NCBI RefSeq assembly: GCF_002214385.1 | Contig: NZ_CP014855.1 | Location: 558,001 to 622,000, forward strand | Source: Thermococcus gorgonarius | GTDB lineage: Archaea > Methanobacteriota_B > Thermococci > Thermococcales > Thermococcaceae | DNA: 64,000 bases | Direction of reading: 5' to 3' | Shown here: positions 53,778 to 63,085 of the stretch, in pieces | Position numbering within the stretch: the first letter of the stretch is position 1 | Layout: each line of letters starts with the position of its first letter | Translations under genes and position numbers: made by a program | The notes under the pieces: generated by a model | The model's input: only the letters and a program-made list of their open reading frames with translations | Database searches by the model: none | What the model was told of the DNA's origin: nothing

Positions 53778-54545
53778 ATGATAGGCCTGTCGATGACGGC
53801 TTACAACGAAAAAACCCTCAAAAGCTTTGAGGAATGGGTTAAAGCCGCCAGGGAACTCGGCTTCGACTTCATCGAACTCGTGAGCGAGTGGCCACACTAC
53901 TTAACCCGTGACAATATCTCTTTCTTCCGGGAAGTCCTCGGCTCGTACGGGATGAAGGCCACTGTGCATGCCCCCTTCAGCGACCTCAACATAGCTTCTT
54001 TCAACGAGCGCATAAGAAAAGCTTCGCTGGAGATAATCCGCGATACTATAGAGCTCTCAGCGGAGCTTGGGGCACTGGCCGTGACCATCCATCCCGGCCA
54101 CTGCTCGCCGGTGAGCGTGAAGAACAGGGGAGAATACCTCCAAATCCACAGAGAATCCCTCCGGAGGATAGCCCGCTGGAGTGAGGAGTACGGCGTGAAG
54201 GTCGGCGTCGAGAACATGCCTCGCTTTCCCATCCTCGACGCCCAGAACTGCGACAGGCTGGCCGAGATAATCGAGGGCATCGAGATTCGAGTTACCTTCG
54301 ACGTTGGACATCTCAACACGACGACGAGAAACTTCGACCGCTTTTTGGGGCTTTTCGGAAGGAGAATAGTCCACGTCCACCTCCACGACAACTCTGGAAA
54401 CAAGGACGAACACCTCCCGGTCGGAGACGGGATCGTCCCCTGGAAAGAGGTTCTCCCAAAGCTGCCTCCTGTGACGAGGGCCCTTGAAGTGAACGACCTT
54501 GAATCTGCCCGGAGAAGCCTCGAATTTCTGAAAAGCCTGCATTGA
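53778..54545 (+). CDS. Sugar phosphate isomerase/epimerase-like TIM barrel
   Basis: A 255-residue protein of the AP endonuclease 2/xylose isomerase fold: VHAPFSDLNIASF, TIHPGHCSP, VGVENMPRF, VTFDVGHLNTT and VHVHLHDN carry metal ligands. Related enzymes include endonuclease IV and sugar isomerases; the reaction is not clear. ATG 53778 directly follows the stop of the MgtE gene, so they are one operon. Confidence 0.8.
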   Translation: MIGLSMTAYNEKTLKSFEEWVKAARELGFDFIELVSEWPHYLTRDNISFFREVLGSYGMKATVHAPFSDLNIASFNERIRKASLEIIRDTIELSAELGALAVTIHPGHCSPVSVKNRGEYLQIHRESLRRIARWSEEYGVKVGVENMPRFPILDAQNCDRLAEIIEGIEIRVTFDVGHLNTTTRNFDRFLGLFGRRIVHVHLHDNSGNKDEHLPVGDGIVPWKEVLPKLPPVTRALEVNDLESARRSLEFLKSLH

Positions 54546-54648
54546 TGGACGTTTCAGTTCATTGGGGTGCAGTTTTTACAAAACGCAACTCTTTTATACA
54601 TCCGGAATGAATTTTCCCCGAAAAGCAGTTTCTGGCGGAGGGATACCA

Positions 54649-56073
54649 ATGGCGGAAAGGATAGTGGAAGAAATGAGGCCCTTCTTCGACCCGAAGGCGG
54701 TCGCTATCATCGGTGCAACCAACAAGAAGGGAAAGGTTGGAAACGTCATTTTTGAGAACTTCAGGATGAACAAGGAGCGCGGAATCTTCAAGGGCAACAT
54801 CTACCCCGTGAACCCCAAGCTCGACGAGATTGAGGGCTATAAGGTTTATCACAGCGTTAAAGAGCTTCCGGATGACACCGATCTGGCAGTTATCTCGATA
54901 CCTGCCCCGTTCGTGCCCCAGACCATGAGGGACATCGCGGAGAAGGGCATCAAGGCCGTTATCATCATCACTGGAGGTTTTGGCGAGCTCGGCGAGGAAG
55001 GAAAGAAGCTTGAACGTGAAATCTATGAGATAGCGAAGGCCAACGGAATACGAGTTATAGGCCCCAACTGCGTTGGCGTTTACGTCCCAGATACGGGCGT
55101 TGACACCGTCTTCCTGCCCGAGGAGAAGATGGACAGGCCAAAGAGCGGGCCGATAGCCTTCGTCAGTCAGAGTGGTGCCTTCGCCGCTGCCATGCTCGAC
55201 TGGGCCGCGATGGCCGGAATAGGAATAGGCAAGATGGTTAGCTACGGCAACAAGCTCGACGTTGACGACGCTGACCTGATGGACTACTTCCTCCACGACG
55301 ACGAGATAAACGTCGTCACCTTCTATATCGAGGGCGTTAAGGACGGAAGGAAGTTCATGGAGGCCGCCAAGAGGATAACCAAGGTCAAGCCCGTCATCGC
55401 TTTGAAGAGCGGAAGGACCGAGTACGGTGCTAAAGCCGCATCAAGCCACACCGGTTCGCTCGCTGGAGCAGATGCGATTTACGATGCAGTCTTCAAGCAG
55501 ACGGGCATAATCAGGGCAGAAGACTTCGAGCACATGTTTGACCTGGCGAAGGCCTTTGCGGCACTCAAGCACAAGCTCCCGAAGGGAGATAGGATAGGCA
55601 TCATCACCGACGGCGGTGGAGCTGGAGTTATGGCCAGCGATGCAGTCGCTAAATTCGGCCTCAAAATGGCAGAACTTAGCGAAGAAACCAAGAAGTTCCT
55701 GAAAGAGAGGTTCCCACCGCACGCGGTCGTTGGAAACCCGACGGACGTTGTTGGAGACACCGACGCCGAGAGGTACAGGCTTGCCATCGAGGCCTTTACA
55801 AAGGACCCGAACGTCGACGCGATACTCGTTATAGTCCTCTTCCAGGTGCCGCTCTTGGAGGAGGATAAGATAATTGACATTCTCGCCGAATACCAGAAGA
55901 AGAGCGACAAGCCGATAGTAGCGGTAGCGATGGGTGGAAGGAAGACCGACCGCTACGCGAGAATGCTTGAGGAGAGGGGAGTTCCGGTCTATCCGACCCC
56001 TGAAAGGGGAGTTAGGGCCCTGGCCGGTCTCGTGAGGTATGCTGAATACCTCCGCAAGGTTGAGGGGGAATGA
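54649..56073 (+). CDS. ADP-forming acyl-CoA synthetase, alpha subunit
   Basis: A 474-residue protein: CoA-binding domain (FFDPKAVAIIGATNKKGKVG), VIGPNCVGVY, SQSGAFAAAM, the active-site phosphohistidine segment SSHTGSLAGA and TDGGGAGVMASDA. With the beta subunit it turns acyl-CoA, ADP and phosphate into acid, CoA and ATP, the main step of substrate-level ATP formation in Thermococcales. GGAGGGATACCA precedes ATG 54649; CTTTTATAC at 54591-54599 is the promoter. Which acyl isoform is unknown. Confidence 0.92.
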   Translation: MAERIVEEMRPFFDPKAVAIIGATNKKGKVGNVIFENFRMNKERGIFKGNIYPVNPKLDEIEGYKVYHSVKELPDDTDLAVISIPAPFVPQTMRDIAEKGIKAVIIITGGFGELGEEGKKLEREIYEIAKANGIRVIGPNCVGVYVPDTGVDTVFLPEEKMDRPKSGPIAFVSQSGAFAAAMLDWAAMAGIGIGKMVSYGNKLDVDDADLMDYFLHDDEINVVTFYIEGVKDGRKFMEAAKRITKVKPVIALKSGRTEYGAKAASSHTGSLAGADAIYDAVFKQTGIIRAEDFEHMFDLAKAFAALKHKLPKGDRIGIITDGGGAGVMASDAVAKFGLKMAELSEETKKFLKERFPPHAVVGNPTDVVGDTDAERYRLAIEAFTKDPNVDAILVIVLFQVPLLEEDKIIDILAEYQKKSDKPIVAVAMGGRKTDRYARMLEERGVPVYPTPERGVRALAGLVRYAEYLRKVEGE

Positions 56074-56076
56074 TGT

Positions 56077-56802
56077 ATGAGCAGGGAGGAGGCACTCAAA
56101 GTTATTGAGTCCGTCCTGTCCCAGGACAGGACGGCCATGGTCGAGTACGAGGCCAAGCAGGTTTTGAAGGCCTACGGCCTGCCCGTCCCGAACGAGAAGC
56201 TTGCCAAGACCCTCGACGAAGCTTTGAAGTACGCCGAGGAGATCGGCTATCCGGTTGCCCTCAAACTCATGTCCCCGCAGATTCTCCACAAGAGCGATGC
56301 AAAGGTCGTTATGCTCAACATAAAAACGCCTGAGGAGCTCAAGCAGAAGTGGGAGGAGATACACGAGAACGCGCGCAAGTATAGACCAGATGCGGAAATC
56401 CTCGGCGTCCTCATAGCCCCAATGCTCAGGCCCGGCAGGGAGGTAATCATAGGCGTCACCGAAGACCCGCAGTTCGGCCACGCGATAATGTTCGGTCTCG
56501 GTGGCATTTTCGTCGAGGTTCTGAAGGACGTGACCTTCCGCATAATTCCGATAACCGAGCGCGACGCGAAGAAGATGATAACGGAGATAAAGGGCTACCC
56601 GATTTTAGCGGGAGCGCGCGGTGAGGAGCCGGCCGACATAGAGGCAATAGTCAACCTCCTGCTTAAGGTTAGCGAGCTGGTCAATGACCTCAGTGACTAC
56701 ATAAAGGAGATGGACCTCAACCCGGTCTTCGTCTACGAGAAGGGCAAGGGTGCGGTAGTTGTTGACGCGAGGATCATCCTTAAGGTTCCCGAGAAGAAAT
56801 AG
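56077..56802 (+). CDS. ADP-forming acyl-CoA synthetase, beta subunit
   Basis: A 241-residue ATP-grasp domain: EYEAKQVLKAYGLPVPNEKL, GYPVALKLMSP, ILHKSDAKVV, GREVIIGVTEDPQFGHAIMF and GLGGIFVEVLKD, and MDLNPVFVYEKG. It transfers phosphate to ADP from the alpha subunit's phosphohistidine. It begins three bases after the alpha stop. In several Thermococcales acetyl-CoA synthetases the subunits are encoded apart; here they are adjacent. Confidence 0.92.
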   Translation: MSREEALKVIESVLSQDRTAMVEYEAKQVLKAYGLPVPNEKLAKTLDEALKYAEEIGYPVALKLMSPQILHKSDAKVVMLNIKTPEELKQKWEEIHENARKYRPDAEILGVLIAPMLRPGREVIIGVTEDPQFGHAIMFGLGGIFVEVLKDVTFRIIPITERDAKKMITEIKGYPILAGARGEEPADIEAIVNLLLKVSELVNDLSDYIKEMDLNPVFVYEKGKGAVVVDARIILKVPEKK

Positions 56803-56870
56803 CAGAAATGAGCGCGGAATACAGGGAGAGGTGCGCTTAATCCTTCTTCTTTTTTGAAATTAAAAAGAAC

Positions 56871-57041
56871 TCAACCAAAAATGCTCGAACCGAAGAGGTG
56901 CAGGAAAATCTCAAACGCAACCAGTATCAACGTGAGCGCAATAACCCCCTTTGGGCTGACCTTAATGGCCCTCGTGTCCTCATCAAAGAACCTCATTAAG
57001 CCCGCTCCGGTTGGTGGGAGAGTCGTTTTATCCTTTGCCAT
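56871..57041 (-). CDS. Preprotein translocase subunit Sec61-beta
   Basis: A 56-residue protein, MAKDKTTLPPTGAGLMRFFD followed by EDTRAIKVSPKGVIALTLIL, one C-terminal transmembrane helix (about 32-52), ending SSIFG. The cytosolic PPTGAGLMRFFDEDT segment is the archaeal SecG/Sec61-beta signature; it joins SecY and SecE in the membrane channel. Missed easily because of length. GGGGATAGGT precedes ATG 57041. It stands alone between the acyl-CoA synthetase and TIP26-like genes. Confidence 0.93.
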   Translation of the reverse strand: MAKDKTTLPPTGAGLMRFFDEDTRAIKVSPKGVIALTLILVAFEIFLHLFGSSIFG

Positions 57042-57157
57042 ACCTATCCCCTCGTCCTTTGTACTGATGTCTCGATAAGCGTTGTTCCCACGGACGTTTT
57101 TAAGCTTTTCCGGGAAGGTTTATTAACGTTCCTCCTTTATAGCCACTGGTGGGAAGC

Positions 57158-57826
57158 ATGGACTACGGGAGCCTCAGCCCAAGGACAAAAAGGGTTTACG
57201 CTCAGGTTAGATACCTGGATGACTACCACTGGAACATAGAGGGAGAAACCATACACGGCACCCACAAAAAGAGCGGTATCAAGGTCACGGTTATGACCGC
57301 AGACAACAAGGAGCAGGCCATAAAAATCGCCGAGGAACTGGAGCCCGAGGGGATTGTGATAATAGCGGTCCCCGAGAAGGGCGTCTTCTCAGTTCACAAT
57401 GGAGTGTTCATAATGACATATAAGTATGCCAGGGCAACCCTGAGCGACATAAACGACCACATAGTGTGGAAGGGTTTCAAAGTTGAAGAGGACAACGGAA
57501 GACTCACTCAGAGGGATTTTTATGAGTACCTGGGTGGCAGGTTAATAGATCACATCAAACAGAACGCAGTAATTGGCCAGGACTACGTCTTCTGGCAGTT
57601 CTACAAGTGCGAAGAATGCGGCAAATATGTTGACATAGACAACCTGGAGTTCCATCTTAAGGGACACGGTATTAAACTTCACGAGAAGAACGAGGAGGTC
57701 TACGAGATCCTCGAGCTGAACTTTGGGGACGGCAAAGTCTACGATAAGTTCGGAAAGGAGGTTCCCATTTCAGCTTTCAGCGAAGAAACCCGGGAATTCC
57801 TTGAAGAAACACTGAAAAAGGAGTGA
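57158..57826 (+). CDS. TIP26-like TBP-interacting protein
   Basis: A 222-residue protein starting [20 protein letters not shown]. The N-terminal half is alpha/beta, then [20 protein letters not shown] and a zinc-finger-like segment ([21 protein letters not shown]-x2-C...H-x3-H). From memory it resembles T. kodakarensis TIP26, which binds TBP and blocks its binding to TATA DNA. GGTGGGAAGC precedes ATG 57158. Its stop abuts the convergent DUF835 gene. Confidence 0.7.
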   Translation: MDYGSLSPRTKRVYAQVRYLDDYHWNIEGETIHGTHKKSGIKVTVMTADNKEQAIKIAEELEPEGIVIIAVPEKGVFSVHNGVFIMTYKYARATLSDINDHIVWKGFKVEEDNGRLTQRDFYEYLGGRLIDHIKQNAVIGQDYVFWQFYKCEECGKYVDIDNLEFHLKGHGIKLHEKNEEVYEILELNFGDGKVYDKFGKEVPISAFSEETREFLEETLKKE

Positions 57827-58924
57827 TCAGAGGGAAAACTCCCTTTCCAGTATTCTTCTTTCCCTTTCGTCGAAGACGTTTTTGTTTACAACCACCGCTA
57901 AAACACTTTCTTTTGTTGTTACTGTATCCTTAACAGCAAAGAGGAATTTCATCGTCGGTTCGAAGCCAACCTCTGACTTCAGGTACTCGAGGGCGTCTAT
58001 ATAGACTATCCTGTAGCCGTTTTCCAGTTCTCTGGTTATCAAATCCTGGAGTATCCCAAGCTTTGACGGACTTATGGCTATTACACGGGGTTTCTCCAGA
58101 ATGAGGCCTTCTTTTGTCCTTGTAAGCCAGAACACCAGGGAACCCTCAGAGAACTTTTCAGCGGCTCTTTCGGGGTCGGTCCTTGTTACCACTATCATAT
58201 CGTTCCTGAAGAAGTGTGGGTATTTTGACAAAAGCTCCTCCTCGCTGGAAAACAGATAGGCTCCAAGCGGCGGCACGTTCGATACCGACGTTTTCTTCGG
58301 CTTTACCACAGGATAGAATACAAAGGCGAACGCTCCAACAGCGGCCACTATTCTGCCCAGGGCTGCCGCGGAGAAAGCAAAGGTTGAATACCAGTCCACC
58401 TGCCTTCCAAAGGGGTAGGTAAGGTTGAGAAGACCGACTATCGAGAGACCTATGGGAAACAGTCTGTCCCAAAACCTCTCCCCTATTATGCGCTTCCAGA
58501 GGATATAGGACAGAAGGAGCAAACTTCCACCAAGGACAAAAGATGGAAAACTGTTTTCGAGTACGAAGTTGTTCCCGAGTATATTTGCCGCCACTGCAAA
58601 CAGCCATAGATACGAGGCCACAAGAAGTATCGATACAATAAGGGCATGTTTAAACTTGATCTTTCCATTCTTAAGGCAGAGGGAGCCCCAAACAACTGAG
58701 ACACCTATCAAAAAACTCGGTACTAGCGACGCAACATCGTAGACCTCGTCCGGTATCTTGATTCCGAGGGGGTTCAGTATGTAGGCCTCAATGTCAAGGG
58801 CGCCAATTAAAAAAGCTGCCGAGAGTAATACCCATCCCTGGTTCTTTGTTTGGTAGGCCTTGTAGGCCACGGCCCCAAAAAGAACCCACCTTGAAAGAAA
58901 GTTGATGAGTGCAATCCATTCCAT
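57827..58924 (-). CDS. Membrane protein with DUF835 domain
   Basis: A 365-residue protein: seven transmembrane helices in the first 210 residues and a soluble DUF835 domain (about 235-365: VVTRTDPERAAEKF, SLVFWLTRTKEGLILEKPR, NGYRIVYIDALEYL). DUF835 proteins are abundant in Thermococcales and resemble ATPase/sensor domains, with unknown roles. Its ATG touches the stop of the GlmU-like gene, so the two are one operon. Possibly a sensor linked to cell-surface synthesis. Confidence 0.8.
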   Translation of the reverse strand: MEWIALINFLSRWVLFGAVAYKAYQTKNQGWVLLSAAFLIGALDIEAYILNPLGIKIPDEVYDVASLVPSFLIGVSVVWGSLCLKNGKIKFKHALIVSILLVASYLWLFAVAANILGNNFVLENSFPSFVLGGSLLLLSYILWKRIIGERFWDRLFPIGLSIVGLLNLTYPFGRQVDWYSTFAFSAAALGRIVAAVGAFAFVFYPVVKPKKTSVSNVPPLGAYLFSSEEELLSKYPHFFRNDMIVVTRTDPERAAEKFSEGSLVFWLTRTKEGLILEKPRVIAISPSKLGILQDLITRELENGYRIVYIDALEYLKSEVGFEPTMKFLFAVKDTVTTKESVLAVVVNKNVFDERERRILEREFSL

Positions 58925-60187
58925 CTAAACCACCTTCCTTAATACCTTCTCTTGTCTCAGCAACACTAAAGTTTCTGGTGGGACGTTCTTGTCCACAACA
59001 ACGCCGGGCCCTATCAGGGAGTTGCTCCCAATCTTCCTGCCAGGATAGATGCTGACGTTAATCCCGGTTTTGACGTTGTGGCCGATTATAGCGCCGAGTT
59101 TATGCCGCCCGCTGTCTTCGAGCTTTCCTTTGATCTCTACCTTGATGTTGCCCCTGTCGTGTCTGAGGTTGGCTGTTATAGTTCCCGCGCCAAGGTTTAC
59201 GTTCTCACCTATTATGGAATCGCCGACATAGTTGAGATGTGGTGCATTGGAGTTGTCCATTATTATGGAGTTTTTGACCTCAACTGCGTTTCCGATATGG
59301 CAGTTGTCGCCTATGCTCGTGTGGGGCCTTATAAAGCAGTTCGGACCTATCCTTGAGTTTCTCCCTATTTTCACCGGCCCAATTATGTACGAGCCGCTCC
59401 TTACCACGGTTCCTTCCCCTATCTCAACGGGGGGTATTATTACGGCGCCTTCCTCCACCTCTCCCTTTATTTCATGCCCCAGCTTCGTCTTGAGCAGGTA
59501 TTCGTTGAGCTCGAGGAGGTTCCACGGCCTGCCGATGTCGTTCCAGTAACCCTCGTAAACTGCGTAGACAACGTTCTTTCCGGCTTTTATCATGCGGTTA
59601 ATGGTGTCCGTTATCTCGTACTCTCCCCTCTCGCTCAGCGGTGTGGATTTGATGAATCTAAAGACTTCAGGGGTGAATACGTAGAGGCCGAGGTTCGCAT
59701 AACCTGGAATTTTCCCCGGTTTTTCGGTTATCCTTTCGACTTTGGCTCCATTAACTTCAACTTTCCCGAAGTGACTCAGGTCATCGAAATTCTTTACCAG
59801 AATGGCCGCATCGGCATTGTGCTTTCTGAAAGTGGATACGAGTTCCTTGACTCCCTCTTTTTCGAGGTATATGTCCCCGTTCGCCACTATGAACTCTTCG
59901 TCCATAACGTATTTCTCGGCGCTTTCTATAGCTTTCGCAGTTCCATCCCCCGGAAGCTGTTCGACGTAAGTCACTGGTTTCCCGTGAAACTCATCACCGA
60001 GGACTTCAATCAGCTTCTCCTTTTTGTACCTTACAATGATCACGAATTCATCAACGAAGGGGTCGAGATTCTCCATTATGTACTCTATTATGGGCCTGTT
60101 GGCTACCTTAAGAGTCACCTTGGGCCTGTCGTCGGTTAGGGGCTTGAGCCTCTCTCCTTTTCCTGCCGCCAGGACAACGCCTTTCAT
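58925..60187 (-). CDS. Bifunctional GlmU-like sugar-1-phosphate nucleotidyltransferase/acetyltransferase
   Basis: A 420-residue protein. Residues 1-230 are a nucleotidyltransferase: MKGVVLAAGKGERLKPLTDD, GDGTAKAIESA, ANGDIYLEKE and TEKPGKIPGYANLG. The remainder is a left-handed beta-helix of hexapeptides (IGRNSRIGPNCFIRPHTSIG) with KLGAIIGHNVKTGINV, the acetyltransferase end. In archaea such proteins make UDP-GlcNAc (or UDP-GalNAc) from amino-sugar-1-phosphate. First gene after the UppP-like one (four bases apart). Confidence 0.9.
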   Translation of the reverse strand: MKGVVLAAGKGERLKPLTDDRPKVTLKVANRPIIEYIMENLDPFVDEFVIIVRYKKEKLIEVLGDEFHGKPVTYVEQLPGDGTAKAIESAEKYVMDEEFIVANGDIYLEKEGVKELVSTFRKHNADAAILVKNFDDLSHFGKVEVNGAKVERITEKPGKIPGYANLGLYVFTPEVFRFIKSTPLSERGEYEITDTINRMIKAGKNVVYAVYEGYWNDIGRPWNLLELNEYLLKTKLGHEIKGEVEEGAVIIPPVEIGEGTVVRSGSYIIGPVKIGRNSRIGPNCFIRPHTSIGDNCHIGNAVEVKNSIIMDNSNAPHLNYVGDSIIGENVNLGAGTITANLRHDRGNIKVEIKGKLEDSGRHKLGAIIGHNVKTGINVSIYPGRKIGSNSLIGPGVVVDKNVPPETLVLLRQEKVLRKVV

Positions 60188-60191
60188 AAGC

Positions 60192-60902
60192 TCACCTCCA
60201 GAGTATTGAGATTAGTGATATTAAAGCGTAACCCCCGAGGAATTTTTTTCCGTATGCTGCGAGCTTTAGGAGGGAGTGTATAATTATCAAAGAGAGAAAG
60301 AACGATACCGAGGACACGATTATTCCCTCGATCCCCACAAGACCTGACTCTTTGAGTAGTACAGCCCTAAGGGCAAAGTACGCGGGAGAGGCTAAGAGAC
60401 TGGCCCTAACGGCATCTCTTGCATCACTTTCTATTATTGAAGCCGTTATTAAAGAAGTCAGGCCTCTTGAAAAACCGGGCGATGAAAGACCCTGGGCGGT
60501 TCCTACCAGAAAGGACAGAGAAAAGTCCTTGATGTCATCCGGTAAATTAAGGAGGGCCCCTTTAAGAGTGCCCAGAATCAACAGTACGACACCCGATGCA
60601 ACATCCGCGATAATGAGTGTTTGGACGTCGAGAGTTCCTAGAGTTTCCCCGAGGGGGTAGCCTATTACAAGCGTGAAAAGTGATGAGTACAGAAAGATTT
60701 TTGACCAGCTTCTCTCATTTCGGGTTATTAAATCCCTCGGAAGCAGGCCTATTTCCCTCTGGAAGTAAAAGATACCCGCAAAGGTCACCCCAACATAGAT
60801 GGGGAAGAGGTAGGCCTCCTCAAGAGCAATCTCGGGACTAGTTGGGAGCCACGCCAGAACCGTTCCAAGTACTGCTTTGAAGACCAGCTGTAGGTAGCTC
60901 AA
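60192..60902 (-). CDS. UppP/BacA-like polyprenyl diphosphatase
   Basis: A 236-residue membrane protein with about seven spans. The family motifs are present but altered: AWLPTSPEIALEE for LPISSSGHL with EE downstream, and SSPGFSRGLTSLITA for PGxSRSGAT. UppP releases phosphate from polyprenyl diphosphate; archaea use a dolichyl carrier for glycosylation. TTG 60902 is the start after GGTGGT. Adjacent to GlmU-like, suggesting lipid-linked sugar synthesis. Confidence 0.8.
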   Translation of the reverse strand: MSYLQLVFKAVLGTVLAWLPTSPEIALEEAYLFPIYVGVTFAGIFYFQREIGLLPRDLITRNERSWSKIFLYSSLFTLVIGYPLGETLGTLDVQTLIIADVASGVVLLILGTLKGALLNLPDDIKDFSLSFLVGTAQGLSSPGFSRGLTSLITASIIESDARDAVRASLLASPAYFALRAVLLKESGLVGIEGIIVSSVSFFLSLIIIHSLLKLAAYGKKFLGGYALISLISILWR

Positions 60903-61025
60903 TCTTATACCACCTTTAAACTATCTCCACATAGAAAAAAAATAAAGTTTTCGAAGTGCTTCCGAGAGTTTTTTATATTTTCATACCAAATAGGTTTGGA
61001 AAGCAATCTTAATTGTGTGAAATTC

Positions 61026-61238
61026 ATGGGACTTGGTACGATAGTTGAAAGCCTCAACAAGTACGGGGTCTTCCCGGCAAACTTGGACTTTCTGATCGTT
61101 GTGGTATTCCTGCTGTTAGTGATAGCGGGGATCACCAGTCAGCTGAGCGTTGGCAAGATAATGACCCTGATACTGCTGTTTTTTGCCCTTCTGGCGATGT
61201 GGTTTGGCTACGAGATCGCTAAGGATTTGGGTAAGTGA
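61026..61238 (+). CDS. Small membrane protein (70 aa)
   Basis: A 70-residue protein, MGLGTIVESLNKYGVFPANL, with two hydrophobic helices (about 20-40 and 45-65) and a short charged end (EIAKDLGK). No motif. TTTTTTATATTTT at 60970-60982 is the promoter; GTGAAATTC precedes ATG 61026. The function is unknown. Confidence 0.65.
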   Translation: MGLGTIVESLNKYGVFPANLDFLIVVVFLLLVIAGITSQLSVGKIMTLILLFFALLAMWFGYEIAKDLGK

Positions 61239-61315
61239 TTTTCCTTTTCCTTCAGGCATATTTTTAAAGTCGCGGGTACACTCTTCTCGTGCGAGAGAAA
61301 TGAGGGGTGAGTTGT

Positions 61316-62398
61316 ATGAGGAATCCTTTTGAGAAAATGCCAACGGTGCTTACCGCTGATGAGCTCATAGACAAAGCCTTCAGGCGGGCTGAGAAAGCTG
61401 CTTCCGCCTTTACACCTCAGGGCGGAAAAGTAACAAAGGCGAGACAGAGGGAGGAACTGAGGATAAGGACTGTTTCCAACGTTGTGAGGGACAACCTAAA
61501 GAAAATACTCGACAGAACACCAGGGGTTTCTACCCTGCCGAAGTTTTATCAGGAGCTCGTGGATACATTGGTTGACAGGGATCAGTTCCACCGTTCGCTA
61601 GCAAGGGTTAACTGGGCGATAAAGACCATCCGAAACCTTGAACAGAGGTACGTGGAAAAGATTCGCTTTGAGAGGGATTCCCTGGGGATAGCAAAGTTGA
61701 GGAGGCAGTTTTACGGCAGGGTGGCAGATATACTGAAGAGCATCAACGACGATCTTGAATACCTGAACAAGGCCAGAAACGTGCTAAAGGAACTCCCGGT
61801 AGTGGATCTTGAGCTGCCGACCGTGGTGATAGCGGGTCATCCCAACGTTGGGAAGAGCACTCTTTTGCGGGCCCTAACCAATGCAAAACCTGAAGTGGCC
61901 AGCTACCCCTTTACCACTAAAGGCATCAACGTTGGCCAGTTTGAGGAGCACTATCTCAGATACCAGGTGATAGACACCCCGGGTCTCCTTGACAGGCCGC
62001 TCAGTGAGAGAAACGAAGTGGAGAAGCAGGCTATATTGGCTCTGAAACACCTTGGGGATGTTATAATCTACATCTTTGATCCAAGTGAGTACTGTGGCTT
62101 CCCGATAGAAGAGCAGATGCACCTGTTTGAGGAGATTCATTCAGAGTTTGGCGAGTTTCCCTTTGTGGTGGTTCTCAACAAGACGGACATAGCGGAGGAA
62201 GAAAAAATTCAGAGGGTAGAAGAGTTCATCAGGAAGAAGGGCCTCAGGCCCATCAGGATATCGGCTTTAACTGGATCTGGTCTGGATGAGCTAAAGAAAA
62301 CAGTAGTCGAACTGGTCAGGCCAAAGGCTGAAGAGCTCGCCAGGAAGATAATGGAAAAGGAACTGGAAAAATTCCGGGATGGGAGCAATTTTGTCTGA
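61316..62398 (+). CDS. Nog1-type GTPase
   Basis: A 360-residue protein of the archaeal NOG1 family. The N-terminal 160 residues form a helical bundle (FEKMPTVLTADELIDKAFRR), then the G domain: GHPNVGKSTLL (G1), PFTTKGINVGQ (G2), VIDTPGLLDRPL (G3), LNKTD (G4) and ISALTGSGL (G5). Eukaryotic Nog1 acts in 60S assembly; an archaeal role in large-subunit biogenesis is expected. ATG 61316 follows GGGGTGAGTTGT. Confidence 0.92.
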   Translation: MRNPFEKMPTVLTADELIDKAFRRAEKAASAFTPQGGKVTKARQREELRIRTVSNVVRDNLKKILDRTPGVSTLPKFYQELVDTLVDRDQFHRSLARVNWAIKTIRNLEQRYVEKIRFERDSLGIAKLRRQFYGRVADILKSINDDLEYLNKARNVLKELPVVDLELPTVVIAGHPNVGKSTLLRALTNAKPEVASYPFTTKGINVGQFEEHYLRYQVIDTPGLLDRPLSERNEVEKQAILALKHLGDVIIYIFDPSEYCGFPIEEQMHLFEEIHSEFGEFPFVVVLNKTDIAEEEKIQRVEEFIRKKGLRPIRISALTGSGLDELKKTVVELVRPKAEELARKIMEKELEKFRDGSNFV

Positions 62399-62403
62399 GT
62401 TCC

Positions 62404-63057
62404 TCAGAGGCCAAAGGCTCCTTTGACTCCGTTTATTATCATCTGGACGGCCATCGAGGTCAGTATCAGACCCATCATCCTGGTCATCACCTTGATGCCG
62501 ACCCTTCCAAGCCTCTTTTGTATCCTGTTCGAGGAGCAGAGGATCAGCCAGACGGTTAGCCCTATCGCCACGATGCTCGCCAGCACCGTGAGCTTCTTGG
62601 GAATCTGGCCGCTCTTGGCCATGTAGAGCATCACCGTTGTTATCGCGCCGGGGCCGGAGATGAGCGGTATCGCCAGCGGTATTATAGCGACCTCCTCCAG
62701 CGTGACCACTTCCTCACTGAACTCCTCAGTTTCCTCCGTACTTATCTTGACCGTCGAGAGCTTTCCGGAGAGCATCTCCATGGCCATCTTGAAGAGCAGT
62801 ATGCCGCCGGCTATGGCGAAAGCGTCAGTGCTTGAGCCGAAGAACTTGAATATCCACTCACCGATGAGAGCGAAGACGACGAGCGTTATCACTACGGCTA
62901 TAGAGGTCTTCGTCGCTATCTCGCGCCTTTCACGCCAGCTGAGGTCGTGGGTGACGCTCAGGAAAACAGGCACGGCTCCAACCGGGTTCGTTATCGCGAA
63001 CAGGCCGCCGTAAAGGATAATGAAATACTTCAGGTACTCAATCACGAGGCCCACCAT
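62404..63057 (-). CDS. MarC/SnatA-family membrane transporter
   Basis: A 217-residue protein with six transmembrane helices. The pattern LFAITNPVGAVPVFLSVTHD and the repeat PLAIPLISGPGAITTVML identify the MarC family (UPF0056). SnatA from Thermococcus sp. KS-1 carries small neutral amino acids, so this is probably an amino acid transporter; bacterial MarC has unclear roles. The stop lies five bases after the convergent Nog1 gene's stop. Confidence 0.9.
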   Translation of the reverse strand: MVGLVIEYLKYFIILYGGLFAITNPVGAVPVFLSVTHDLSWRERREIATKTSIAVVITLVVFALIGEWIFKFFGSSTDAFAIAGGILLFKMAMEMLSGKLSTVKISTEETEEFSEEVVTLEEVAIIPLAIPLISGPGAITTVMLYMAKSGQIPKKLTVLASIVAIGLTVWLILCSSNRIQKRLGRVGIKVMTRMMGLILTSMAVQMIINGVKGAFGL

Positions 63058-63085
63058 ACCGGCCGGATAACAAAGAGTTAAAAAG

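Noticed and set aside
55441-56481. A 346-codon frame antisense to the acyl-CoA synthetase subunits
   Set aside because: It spans the junction of two well-identified genes on the other strand and has no binding site or motif.
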